From assembly GCA_016800925.1 (NCBI GenBank), contig JABCPU010000136.1:62001-126000 (forward strand): a stretch of 64,000 bases of DNA. Reading direction: 5' to 3'. This DNA comes from Suillus spraguei (Eukaryota > Basidiomycota > Agaricomycetes > Boletales > Suillaceae). A program made the translations under genes and the position numbers. Positions 42,626 to 55,000 of this stretch are shown piece after piece; position 1 is the stretch's first letter; every line of letters begins with the position of its first letter. The notes beneath the pieces were generated by a model. It had not been told where the DNA came from, searched no databases, and saw only the letters and a program-made list of their open reading frames with translations.

Positions 42626-45600
42626 ATTGCAAGCGCATCATCACAACCTAGTCCCTCACCTACGGGTACAAACATCATGACCAACGAGTAAGTGGCAAGC
42701 TCGACTCAGTTGTCCATAAAAATAATTTTTTTTGTTTTTTTTTTTTTTTGAATCCTTGTTTATTGTCCGTTGGGGCTAAGCCCTATGTTGGACATCTCCT
42801 ACATTTATGTACCTTGGTATTTACTCTATATATCTTGTCTTGGTAGCGTCTTGACAATGGTTCCGGCGTGGGCGGGAACTGTGATGCCTGTGAGGAGGCA
42901 AGCGGTTATGTTTGGGTTTGGTTTCGTTCTATTATTCTCTCCTTTCCTCTTTTTCCTTGGGGGGGGTAACATCTCCGAAAGTCTGCTCGAAGCGTCTTGT
43001 ACGTGCGATGTATTTCAGGGTCGCTCTCATTCCTTGAGTATCGTTGAGCAAGTGCTTGATATTGTATTTGCGCGGGCCTACTTCGAGACGCATGGCGTCT
43101 CTCTGTCTGGTGAAGGTGGGGCATACTAGTAGGAAATGATGTACTGTTTCCTCGTGCGCGTTGCAGTTTTCGCACTTGGCTGATTGGCTCTTCGATATCC
43201 GGTGTAAATGTTTGTTGAGCGCTATATGACCCGTTCTGAGCTGAAAGAGAAGCGAGCTGTGCTTCCTTGGTAACGATGCGGTTTTTGCGGCGAATTTGTT
43301 GGAAGGAGCTGACTGGTCTATGGTGCGCAGGGCGGTGAACCTCCATAAAATTCATGAACACGCAGGAAGGACCTTGATAAGAATATGTGAATACCAATCA
43401 ATCAGCATGGTATACTTGACGTCTGACTCTATTGTTTCAAAGGTCAAACACACCAGAGCAGATCCCGGATATACCCAGGTCGAATAACACGAATGAGAGT
43501 CCTCTGGAGTCTATCGAGAAAGAGAAAAGCTTTGCTAAGAATATGTGAATGTTAACTCATCAGCACGCCACACTTGACGTCTAACCATATTTTCTCAAAG
43601 CTCGGACACGCTGGACCAGATTCTCGATGTCCTCAAAGGATCGACTATCGCAGAGGAACGTGGAATAGATGCCAATTCAAAGTTTTGGGCAACGTACAAG
43701 AAAGATTCCACTGAATATGACGACGACTTCCTCGGTCGGGCCAATGACGATATGGGCATTATTCTGACTTTTGTGCGTTTCTTTATACGTATCTCAATGT
43801 AACTCTCACAGGCGTATTAGGCTGGTCTGTTCTCAGCTGTCAACTCCACCTTCATCGTCGGCATGCAGCCCAATCCAGGAGATACTACCAATGTCCTCCT
43901 CCTCCATCTGATTCAGATCAGTGTTAATGGCCAAATTCCGTACCTGACACCAGCACTCTTTCCTCATCCACGGGATTTTCTTCCTCGACCGTATGAATGC
44001 AAACACTTGCTTATGCTAGCCTTGCATTTAGCGTCTTGGCCGCGCTCGGGGCTGTCTTGGGCAAACAATGGCTCCACTCTTACAGGGCAGCTCAAGGACG
44101 AGGGACTCTTGAAGAGCGCGGGATAGAGAGGCAGATGAAGCTGGACGGTGTAGAACATTTCTGCCTGCAAAAAATCTTGCGGGCATTTCTGGTACTGCTC
44201 CAGATTTCGCTCCTGCTCTTCAGCCTCTCGCTCAGCGCCAACATGTGGGTCAAGCAAGCCATCATAGCCAGCGTCATCATCTCCACCACAGCTTTTGGCA
44301 TTCTATTCTACGCGGGCACTGTTCTCGTATCGGCATTGCGTTTGGACAGTCCTTTCCAGACACCTGGATCGAAGCTAATTGCAGCCGTCTGCCGAAAATT
44401 GCTTCCAAACAAATCCATATTGACATCGACTCGTCGCAGATTCGCCAAATCGTCCGCCATTCGCTGGATACTGGAGACCTCGACAGACCCTGATATTGTC
44501 GAGGCTGCAGCTATAGTGATACCTTCCGTCCAATGGACCTCGAAGTTTGATGCTTCAGCAGCCTTTCAACGTCTACGCGATAATTTCATGGCGTATCGTG
44601 ACAGAGATGAGCTATATGTAAAGTATGGCAAAATTATGGCCCATCTTTGCAGCCAGTCAATGGAAATCGACCGGAAACTTCTATCGTTTTTGGGTGATGA
44701 TAAATTTCGGGAAACTCAAGATTAATCGTTTTGTGCGCGATGCGTTCATGGCTGGTTGTGTCGCCTACGAGCAGCTCAAGAAGACACCGCTAGCAGACGC
44801 TCAGCGGAAGCATCGGGCTGATACACGCACTGCTCTGAGAACCACTGTTGTCCACGGGCTGGTTAATAAACTTTCACGTCCGGACGATGAAGGCTTGATT
44901 AGGACTGGCCGTCTGCAATGGCGTGACAGCGATGAGCGTGCACCCAGCCGTCGAGAATTTAATTGGCTCGTCGATTATCTGGTGGATGATCACAAAGACG
45001 ATGAAACAAAAGGTGATGCTTTGCTTGTGCTGAGTGCCATGCAGGGACTGGGGAGCCCTGCCAAGCAACCTGCGTACATCAGGTCGCTCGTCCATTGTAT
45101 GGACTCCACTAAACCTTCCCGAGTCCGGCATAGCGCGCTTAGAGCTGTTTGTGAAGCTCGAGAAGAACTAGTTTCTATAACCAGTGGCTCGATGCCACAG
45201 TGTATCGACGCACAACTCTTGGATGAGCTTTCCCGCGCTCTTTTAACTGCTGTACGTCCATATGGTGACCAGACAATCCACGACACTGGACCCGACGCCT
45301 TCTTTCATCTTCGTCGAGATTCTTGCTATATCCGCATCATCTGTGCCCTGACAAAAGACGACGAGTGGTGTCAACGTCTGACCCATGATGGACATCCCGA
45401 TTGGTGCATTTCCCTAGTTGACGAATATCAAAATTGTCATCATTTGGATGCTGCATTCTATCTTCTTGTGGTCTTCGGGCGTATCAAGTCCTCGGGCAAG
45501 GATATTCCTTTCAGTCCTGCCCAGATGATGTGGCGGGTACTGATCAAAAACGTATGGGACCACATGAAATATTCCGCAGGATATGACGTCCTCTATGGAA

Positions 45601-45869
45601 TACCAGACCTCGTGATAGCGACCAGATTGAATCTGACAACCTCGGATGATGATATTGATATTCCGACGAGGTGGTTCGCAGATCTCGCTACAAAGGTGCA
45701 AGCGACTTCGGTCGAATTGCAGCAGAACCAAGCGTACTATGTAGATGATAGTATAGTTCATGCTGCAATTAACGCTGCACTATCCTCTATTCAGGGCTTG
45801 GACGAGGAGCTGAGTCGTATAGTCAAGCAACGGAATACATCGCAAGGGGACTACTCGGATGGAACTTAG
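42626..45869 (+). pseudogene. DUF6535 array gene B, dead copy
   Basis: Same five-exon plan as its neighbours (42626-42687, 43366-43386, 43443-43544, 43601-43772, 43821-45869), but with several lesions. The start codon reads ATT where C and D have ATG. One base is lost near 43930 ('ggccaaatt' against 'ggcccaaatt'). A Trp codon became TGA at 43994-43996. Another frameshift with TAA lies at 44710-44735. A 620-bp LINE fragment sits in intron 1. The last ~410 codons remain open, and residual motifs (four membrane segments, VLSAMQGLGSPAKQ) match the family. The splice sites are still intact, so inactivation looks recent relative to the duplication. Confidence 0.9.
42722..43341 (-). mobile_element. 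5'-truncated Tad1-like LINE fragment
   Basis: Flanked by a 9-bp duplication TCCATAAAA (42713-42721 and 43342-43350) inside intron 1 of gene B. The left end is a poly(T) run of about 25 bases on the plus strand, that is, the poly(A) tail of a minus-strand insertion. The start of its 3' UTR ('gaatccttgtt...gtccgttggggc') matches the full LINE at 51887-58146. It retains only the ORF2 C-terminus, including the Cys/His motif CENCNAHEETVHHFLLVCP and FEQTFGDVTPP. Truncation at the 5' end is typical of LINE retrotransposition. Confidence 0.93.
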
Positions 45870-46548
45870 GAATCGTGAAAGAATGCGTCACGGTGGTGAA
45901 TTACTTTTACGTATTTGTTACACAGGTTGCAGTTCGTTCCTATGCTTAGATCAGCGTCTTGTTATTCACAGAATAGCTACAGGGAATTTTTACTACCTTA
46001 TGCACACTACGATTGTAGTCCTGTTTTGTTTGTCAAGAAGTCAGCGACCTTCGGCAGCTGGTGTTTTGGTGCTGCCATCACATTAGGTACTGAGTATCAG
46101 AAGTCTATTTTCATTCTTACTGACTCTTCTTACGGTACTTCGTTAGGAGCCCGGGATATGTATATGGAATATTGGTATACATCACAGAAACCCTGCAGTG
46201 CACCGCGGGGTTTCGTGCTACACACATAGCCGCCTCGAACGGTGGCCTTTCTGCCAGATAAGAGCGTGCTCCTGTTTCAAAATTGATGCCAGCACAGCGA
46301 CTATAGTCATATATACAAGTTCAGCTACCCCATCACCATCTCTTTGCGGCTTCCTCCAGCGCTGATCTACATGTATAGTACTTCTGCGTAGAATGGTATG
46401 ATAAGCTCCTGCTTCAAGCGTCTCGACAGATTTCAAACGCCTGCCTTGAGGACTTGATTCTGCGGCACATCGTGTGCCGTCACAACCGGCTACAAGACTT
46501 TCGCATTCGACAAGAACATGCTTTTTTGACGCAGTGCAGAACGCCAGC
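45870..46548. other. Intergenic, shared 3' flank and promoter block
   Basis: 45880-46110 is a copy of the 3' flank also found after gene D (61870-62060). 46240-46450 is the repeated promoter block. No coding evidence. Confidence 0.6.
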
Positions 46549-46555
46549 TATATAT
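46549..46555 (+). promoter_or_regulatory. TATA box of DUF6535 gene C
   Basis: TATATAT in 'gccagctatatatttccacc', about 50 bp upstream of the ATG at 46605. Confidence 0.55.
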
Positions 46556-46604
46556 TTCCACCATTTGTTCCTCACTACTTTTCCATATCCCCACAGCCAA
46601 AATC

Positions 46605-49221
46605 ATGGCAAGCGCATCACCACAACCTAGTCCCCAACCTATGAATACCGACCTCCTGATCAACGAGTAAGTAGCAACCTCAACTCAGTTGTCCATAACA
46701 CTCATGAACACACAGGAAGGACCTTGACAATAATATGTGAATACAAACAGACCAGCATAGTATACTTGACGTCTGACTCTATTGTCTCAAAGGTCAAACA
46801 CCCCAGAGCAGATCCCGGATGAGAATCCTCCGGTGTCTATCGAGGAAAACCTTGCCAAGAATATGTAAATGTCAATTCATCAGCACGCCACACTTGACGT
46901 CTGACCATATATTTCCTCAAAGGTCGGACACGCTGGCGCAGATTCTCGATGTCCTCAAAGGATCGACAATAGCAGAAGAACGCGGAATAGATGTCAATTC
47001 AAAATTTTGGGCAACGTACAAGAAAGCTTCAACTGAGTACGACAACGATTTCCTCGATCGGGCCAATGACGATATGGACATTATTCTGACTTTTGTTCGT
47101 TTCTTTCCACGTCTTCCAATGCAACTCTCATAGGCATACTAGGCTGGTCTGTTCTCAGCTGTCAACTCCACCTTCATCGTCGGCATGCAGCCTGATCCAG
47201 GAGATACTACCAATGTCCTCATCCTCTATCTGATTCAGATCAGTGTTAATGGCCCAAATTCCGTACCTGACATCAGCACGCTTTCCTCATCTACGGGATT
47301 TTCTTCCTCGACGGTCTGGATGCAAACACTCGCCTACGCTAGCCTTGCTTTTAGTGTCTTGGCTGCATTCGGAGCTGTCATGTGCAAACAATGGCTTCAC
47401 TCTTACAAGTCAGTTCGAGGACGAGGGTCTCTCGAAGAGCGTGGGATAGAGAGGCAGATAAGGCTAGATGGAATAAAATATTTCCGCCTGCAGGCCGTCT
47501 TGCAAGCATTCCTGGTGCTGCTCCAGATGTCGCTCCTGCTCTTCGGCCTCTCACTAAGCGCCAACATGTGGGCCAAGCAAACCACGATATCCAGCATCAT
47601 CTTCTCCACTACAGCTTTTGGCATTCTATTCTACGTGGGTACTATCCTTGTGTCGGTGTTACGTCCGGATAGTCCGTTCCAGACACCAGTCTCAGAGCTG
47701 ATTGCAGCAATCTGCCGAAAATTTCTTCCAGACAAGTCCACTTTGACTCGTCGCATATTCGCCAAATCATCGGCCATTCGCTGGATACTGGAGACATCGA
47801 CGAACCCTGAAATTGTCGAGGCTGCAGCTATAATGATACCTTTTGTGCAATGGACTCCAAAGTTTGATGCTTCAGCAGCCTTTGCTCGTCTACGCGATAA
47901 TTTCACGGCGTATCGTGACAGGGATGAGCTATATGTAAAGTATGGCAAAATTATGGCCCATCTTTGCATCCAGTCAATCGAAATAGATCGGAAACTTCTG
48001 TCATTTTCGGAGGATGATAAATTTCTGGAAACCCAGAATTGGTTCATGCGCGATGCGTTCACGGCTTGTTGTGCCGCCTACGATCAGCTCAAGAAGACAC
48101 CGCTAATGGAAGCAGACGCTCAGCGGAAGCATCGGGCTGATACACGCACTGCTCTGAGGACCATTGTTGTCCACGGGCTGGTTAATAAACTTTCACGTCC
48201 GGACGATGAAGACTTAATTTGGATTGGTGATCTGCAATGGCGTGACAGTGATGGGCGTGCACCCAGCTGTCGAAGTTTTGATTGGCTCGTGGATTACCTG
48301 GCGGGTGATGCAGAGCATAACAAAGACGATGAAACAAAAGGTGATGCTTTGCTTGTGCTGAGCGCCATGCAGGGACTAGGGAGTCCTACCAAGCGACGGC
48401 CCTACATAAACTCGCTTATGCGCTGTATGCGCTCTACCAGATCTCCCCGAGTCCGGCATACCGCGCTTAGAGCTGTTTGTGAAGCTCGAGAGGAACTGGC
48501 TTCATTTACAAGTGCCTCGATGCCACTCGGTGTCGATGCACAACTCCTGAATGGGTTTTCTCGCGCTCTTTTAATTGCCGTACGTCCAAATGGCAACCAG
48601 ACAGTCTACGACACTGTACCAGGCGCCTTTTTTCACTTTGATCGAGACTCTTGTTACATCCGCATCATCTGTGCCCTGACGAAGAACAACGAGTGGTGTC
48701 AACGTCTGACCCATGATGGCCATCTCGAATGGTGCATTTCCCTAGTCGACGAATATCAAAATTGTCATCATTCAGATGCTGCATCCTGCCTTGTTATGGT
48801 CTTCGGGCGTATCAAGTCCTCGGGCAAAGATATTCCTTTCAGCCCCGCCGAGGAGAGATGGCGGTTACTCATCGAAAACGTATGGGACTACCTGAAATAT
48901 TCCATAGGGTATGATATCCAAGTCGTCGATGGAATACCAGCCCTCGTGACAGCGACGATGATGAATTTGACTGCCTCGGATCATCGTGTTCCGTGGGAGT
49001 GGTTCGCAAATCTCGCTGCAGATGTGCATATGGCTTTGGTTAGTTTGCAGCAGAACCAAGCGGGCCATGCGAATGATGGTATAGCTCAAGCTGCAATCGA
49101 TACTGCACTATCCTCTATTCAGGGATTGGACGAGGAGCTGAGTTGTATGGTCGAGCAACGGATCACTCGCAAAGAGACGATGGAGCCTCAGGATTGTGAA
49201 AGACGTGCATCCGTTGCGTAA
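46605..49221 (+). CDS. DUF6535-domain membrane protein, array gene C
   Basis: 801 residues from five exons: 46605-46666, 46716-46736 (a 21-nt microexon), 46793-46864, 46923-47094 and 47143-49221, in frame throughout. DUF6535-like core from about residue 75, with membrane segments near residues 105-123 (AGLFSAVNSTFIVGM), 168-190 (WMQTLAYASLAF), 226-250 (LVLLQMSLLLFGLSL) and 255-281 (TTAFGILFYVGTILV). The long C-terminal part is soluble and helical, with the conserved words VRHTALRAVCEAREELAS and CYIRIICALTKN. It is closest to gene D and to dead gene B, so this is a recent tandem duplicate. Role unknown. The small symmetric exons 2 and 3 could be skipped without changing frame. Confidence 0.87.
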
Positions 49222-50365
49222 ATCTTCTACACGTCGCAGTTCATTCCTATGTATAGATTGGCACCTGATTCGTGAGATGGTTATTGTTTACTCGCAAAAT
49301 GGCTAGGGTACCTCATTACCTACCTTACTATGCTCACTGCAAATGTAGTTCTGCTTTGTCTGTCAAAAAGTTGGCGACTGGCGTTTTGCCGCTACTGTCA
49401 CATTACATACCGAGTATCACTTATATAATTTCTCCAGTGGGAAATGGAGCTGAACTAGACGTTGAGCAGAACGCAGACTTTCATTCAAGCCTTAGAAATA
49501 CATGATGACTGTGGGTACAGAGTCAATGTGTATAACAGTTGCAGAAAAACAAGATATCATGCTCGTGTGATAGAGGGAGACATGGAAACGCTCTGTATAT
49601 TCTGCGTCTTCGTCCCCGTAAGCCTGCAATTCGAGGCATCGTGTGAACGGCATATCACTGCATATAAAGGACTGCTTACTTGTCAGAATGGGTGCCTCTC
49701 TTCGGATCGGCTCGTCTCTTGGCAAGTACTTTTCTGACCTTTCTCTCCGGGCGAACGACGATAATGGGCATGGGGAAATGAGAGAGGCAACTATGCTTTG
49801 ACACATTGCCCACACCTGGCGCGCAGAACGCCGCACCCCAGGCTTGCATCATGCCACACCAGCCTCTCGTACCACCATGATTGAGCCCGGGTGGTACAGA
49901 GCAATTAACCGCTCGAAGGGTTGTAGTGACTTTGTCGGCAATAAACTCAACGATGACGGAGATCTAAAATACAATGAGAAGGCTGATAGCGAACGCCTAC
50001 CTTCCGCTCTGGATCGTACTCAATTCATTTCCTTTGAATCTGGCGTATAAGTTCACGGGCTTCTTTGTTGGACTGAATGCTGACAGTTTTATTGGGAAAC
50101 CCTCAAGTCTCTTGGTCGCTTAATAGTGTACGTGATATGTGTGAGAACAGGTTACGAAGTGGGTACGAAAGCATATAGATATCTGTTGATTCACGGTGCC
50201 ATTCACAGGGTAGCCTTAGATCTGGCTGCCCTCAGCAGTACTGTTGCTTGTCAGATCGAGCATAAGGTCTCTGTCAATGTTATTGACAGTATACACCCCA
50301 TCGGTGGGAAAGGGCGTTATATAAGTAGGTCGCTAATAGGATGATTCGAAAATGAGACGAGGAAG
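49222..50365. other. Intergenic region, duplicated after gene D
   Basis: 49230-49880 is paralogous to 61870-62540 (shared 'gtgggtacagagtcaatgtg' and 'gatagagggagacatgg'). It is thus part of the unit that was duplicated with the gene. 49880-50365 has no match in the window and no gene. Confidence 0.55.
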
Positions 50366-50830
50366 TGTTGGAGTCCGACGCACCAGAGAGAGGCGAGAAG
50401 GGAATGGCCGAAGAATCCGAGAAGCAAGGCACGAGGGGGAGAAGCTGAGGAACGTGGTTCGAGCGCAAGCCATAATAGGCCAGTGGGATGCAGCGCGCTG
50501 ACGTCGGCCGAGCCTCTACAATATATGTCAACGAGTTATGTCTAAATTTTCGTTTCCTTTTTCACTTACTATAAAGTCCAGCGCCGTCGCGTAGAAACAT
50601 CTCAGTTCTTCTTGGAGAAACCGAGATGTAAGTCTGTAGATTCTTGTACCGTCAGTGTTAACTGACGAAAGCAATAGCGTACCTTATTCTTCCAGGTAGC
50701 GCACATGTTAATAGAGTTCTTCTTCGAGAAACTGAGATCGTACCTTATTCTTCTAGACCCTTTCTCCCGCCCTCGTTAGCCTCTTATCGCAAGAGGAAGT
50801 AATGAAGGAAAGGTCAGAAAACACTAGGCT
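50366..50830 (-). mobile_element. Probable diverged LTR, relative of 32350-32814
   Basis: The plus strand begins TGTTGGAGTCCG. In reverse complement the block shares with 32350-32814 the words 'cttgcgctcg', 'acttacatctc' and 'gaactgagatgttt', in the same order. The far border is unclear and no target duplication was found. Confidence 0.4.
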
Positions 50831-50981
50831 TTATACTGAGTGTTGTGTTGAACCATCAAATAATTAATTTTTTGTGTCTGTGCGTTGTAGAGTAATAAGT
50901 AGACGTTGCGCCAAAAGTGCGCAAACTTTAGAGGAAGAAGAAGCCAAAAACATTGTCGAGACAAATGAGAACAACGACTCG

Positions 50982-51005
50982 CCCCCCCCCCCCCCCCCCC
51001 CCCCC
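50982..51005. repeat. Poly(C) run of 24
   Basis: An uninterrupted run of 24 cytosines, exceptional for this window. Its length is likely to be unstable or wrongly assembled. Confidence 0.9.
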
Positions 51006-51242
51006 GACTCCTCAGTAATCGTGGATTCAAAACTTTACGAACTTTCCTTTCCCTTCCCTTTATCATTATCACGCTCTTTCGTTGTCATCATGGTCCATAG
51101 AAATTCGAATATAGTGGAGATTTCGTTCCTCCATGCACTATGGTTCACATGCATCCATCGTCGTAACTTGTAATTGTATTCGAAACTTTCATACTCCCTT
51201 TTTCGATTGGGCAATCACAGATCATTTGTATACGATACATTG

Positions 51243-51276
51243 GTGGTAGTCAGAGTGAACGATTATGGAGCGATTC
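51243..51276 (+). repeat. Left TIR (34 bp)
   Basis: Identical to the reverse complement of 58351-58384. Confidence 0.9.
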
Positions 51277-52093
51277 GGAATGCGATTCAAAAAACGAATT
51301 TGAACGCTGAGAATCGGATTACATAGAGCTTAATCGGCTTAATCGTCGAAGCGCCTCGAGAGGCGATTATGAATTGGATTCTGCACTGTGGGTTCAACTG
51401 TATTTCTCTTATTTAAAATTTATATCTAATTAAATATACTTGTCCTGGCATGCAAGCAACTGTACCCTCTGCGTGTTTAAGCAACATGTCACCCAAAGAC
51501 AAAGACATCCAACAAGCATAAAAACTTATAAAAAAGCGCCTTGGTGCCTGAGTCAGGGATTGATCCTGCAGATTCAGATTCTGTGTCCGAGTCGGTGCTT
51601 GAGTCTAGCCTGGACACAGTACTCAAACTGGGTGGATCTGAGTATACAGACGAGTCGTCTGAAGCTTCATTGGTGTCTGACTCTAACTCGGAGGTAGAAG
51701 ACTGTTGAACTCCTGTACTGTAAGACTTTCGAGCCTCCGTTGGCGACGCAGGCGGATTTGAGCTCGTTTTTTCTTTACCTGCAACGCAAACATAATTAGA
51801 TTTTGTGCTTGCACTTACTTGCCTGTGCGTTCGTTGTGGCATCTTGAGTAGTCCGTGTCGCTGGTGTCCGAAACAGAATTTATATATATATATATTTTTT
51901 TTTTTGTTTAATCCTTGTTTTGTGTCCGTTGGGGCGGAGCCCTATGATAGACATTACATGCGGTATTTACTCTAATTGATGCATATGTGCGTGTCCGTGG
52001 ATGTTGGGTCGTGTTCAATGGTCCTGGCCGAGGCGCGGACGTTAACACCAGCTTAAGGTGAAAGGGGGGGTTGTTACAGGGATTGGGGTGCGT

Positions 52094-55000
52094 CTAGCTG
52101 TTTTTGTCGTTCTTGTCCTTTGGTGGTGATACGTCTCCGAAGGTTGGCTCGAATCTTTTCGTTTTGGCTATGAATGTGAACAGTGACTTTAGACATTCAG
52201 CGTCATTGAGAATGTGCTTCACATGGTGCGCTCTCGTTCCTAGTTCTTGTCTGAGTATGTTGCGTTGTCTGGTGTATGCTGGGCAGGTGAGAAGGAAGTG
52301 ATGGACTGACTCGTTTCCTTCGTTGCATTGTTGGCATGTTGCTGTTTCTGACTTCGCTATACGGTGTAGGTGTTTGTTGAGAGGAATGTGTCCTGTTCTG
52401 AGCTGGAAGAGAAGCGAGCTGTGACGACGCGGGAATTGATCAATGAGTCCTGCGAAGTGTTTCGACGGAGCGGTTGGGTCTATGGTCTGTAAGGCAGCGA
52501 AACGGGGGGAAAGGTGCATGACCTTTGCTGCTTCTTCCTTGATTTGCTCTCGAAACTGCTGGAGTGTGGACGATTTGCTGATTGGTAGCGTGATGGGATC
52601 CTTCGCTGCCGTCCTTAGAGACTTTGGGAGAAGTCTCCCCTCCGAGACGTCTTTCCTTGCTGCCCTTTTTGCCCTCTCATCTGCCTTCTCGTTCCCCGGT
52701 ATTCCTACATGGCCTGGCGTCCATCTCACCACCAGCCTTTTGCCATTGTTGTCTGGGATGATTTCACGGAGACTGTCGTGAAAGGTGTCCATTAGGTGAT
52801 GTCCGGGTTGCGAATTGAATGCTTTCGTTGCGCGAATTGCCGCCTGGTTGTCCACCCCCAGTGCCATTGATTCTCCCCTCCTGCTCTTCTAATCAGCTCC
52901 ACCGCTAGAATCATCCCCACTAGCTCTCCCTCATATACCGTGTGCTCGCTATCCTTCCCCAGATAAAACCTTAGTTCGTCTTTTACCTCTCCGTCTCGCA
53001 TGAGAATGGCCGCTGCCCCTACTCCTCCATCTATGGCCGAACCGTCTGAGTATACTCGGATCTCTTCCCTCGCCAGCTCATCTTCGTCGGCTGCTTCCTT
53101 CTTCTTCCTCGCTATCTGTAATTCGACGTCCGGCTTCCACTTTGGATTGTGGCGGATTGGGTGGATCTTCTCCATTCGAGCTGGGTTGACCTTGAATTCG
53201 TACATTAGCTTGTGAAGCGGGGATGGGTGGCGCTTTGGTTTGGCAAAGTTGCGTGCATTCCCGTAGTTGTAGGCCATCTTGATGTCTCTGGCTAGCGGGT
53301 GAGAGTCTGGGAGTGAGGTCATTCTGAGGGTCGATTTGAGGCATATCTTGCGTAGTGTCTGTTGAAAGGGAAGTATGTTAGCGTGCGCGTCTAGGATATC
53401 TGTAGCAGTGGATCTCATTCCGCCCGTTATCATCAGGGTTGCCATTCTCTGCACCCTTGCCATTTGCGACGCGAATCCTCGAGCCCCTCGTCCATTTAGC
53501 TTCTTTCCTTTGCCCTTTGCTACCAGTCCTGCGCACCAGACATCAGCTGCATATAACATTTTAGGAATGACTACTCCCTCGTATAGTCTCTTCATTAGTC
53601 GACTTTTGATGCCCTTCGTGGGTCGGATCATCCTGTTGCAGGCCAGGATGTACTTTGTGCCTTTTGCCAGGGCGTGGGCTGCATGTTCCTTGAAGTTAAG
53701 GTTCTCGTCTATTATTACTCCTAGAAATTTGTGCGAGCTCGATGGTTGTATTGTGTGATTTCGAATGGCGATTGCAGGTTTTGGCGCAGGGATTGTTTTG
53801 TGTGGGTCCGTGACACTTTGCACGCGCTTTCTTGCGAGACATACCAGTGCCGTTTTGTCTAGCTCGAATTCCGCGTGATGCTCCTCACTCCATTGTAGCG
53901 CGCCTCCTCTCTTCTCCATCATTCTAGTTAGCTTAGTGTTCGCCTCTTCGTATGACTCACCTTTCGCTATTAAAGCGACATCGTCTATGAATCCTAAGCT
54001 GAGTTCTCCCTTGCGGGGTCTTGGATCTGCGACTCTTAGTAGGTCAGTATTGTAGAAGATGAATGCAAGTGGGGATAAGGGACAGCCTTGATCGACACCA
54101 CCTTTGACCTGGAATGATTCCGATTGAAAATCGTCAAAGATTAGAGATGTTGATCTTCCGTCTAATCTTCTCCTGTACCAATCGATGTATTCTTGAGGTA
54201 TTCCTGATTTCTTGAGGTTGTGGAGGAGTTTGTTGACCACGACACTGGGAAAAGCGGCTTTAACATCCAGGAACAACATGGAAACAAAATTTTCCCTTGA
54301 GGCCCAAGCGTCAGTAATGAACTTCGTTAGTAAGTGCAGGGAATCTGTGGTCGAGCGTCCTGGTCTTCCCCCAAAGTGCGTTGCTGCTAAGAGATCGTGT
54401 CTTTCGGCTATATAGGTGAGGTCGTCTGCCACGCATGAGGATAGTATTTTGGCCATGGTGTCCAGCAGCGTTATCGGTCTGTACGCCTTGGGGAGACTGT
54501 AGTCCGGTCTGCCGGGTTTGCGCAGTACTATGGTTGATGACTTCTTCCACTGGTCCGGGTATATTTCTAATGTAAAGGTCGCTCGAAATATCGGTCCCAT
54601 AAATGGGACTAGCTGCGCTGCGCAGTGGGTGAAGACGCAGTTACTTATTCCATTCGGTCCAGGGGCTTTGTGCAGGGAGAGCTTTGCTATCGCTCTGTCT
54701 ATCTGTTCATTCGTTATCAGTGTAAACTCACAAACGGGAGGAGGGTAAATATAATTAGGGTCTACGTGCTCATTGGCCGGGGGGGGTTTGAAGAAGACCT
54801 CATATAAGAGCTCGCTTTTCCTGTCGTTGGTTTGGGTTGAGTTTTGATGATTGCGTTCTGGGTCCTTGAGCGTGGCGATTCTTGTGTGCATTTGATCTTC
54901 TGGGTTGCTTGCTGCGTAGTGGTGAAAATTCCATACCCCGGCTGGGGTCATCGTTTCCAGCCAGGCGGTCCAGTGAGATTCCTTTGCCTTCCTGATGCTT

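Noticed and set aside
51489..51842. Acidic Ser/Asp-rich frame inside the TIR element as a transposase
   Set aside because: Too short, no DDE or zinc-finger motif, and a possible intron changes its frame; kept only as an unassigned frame.
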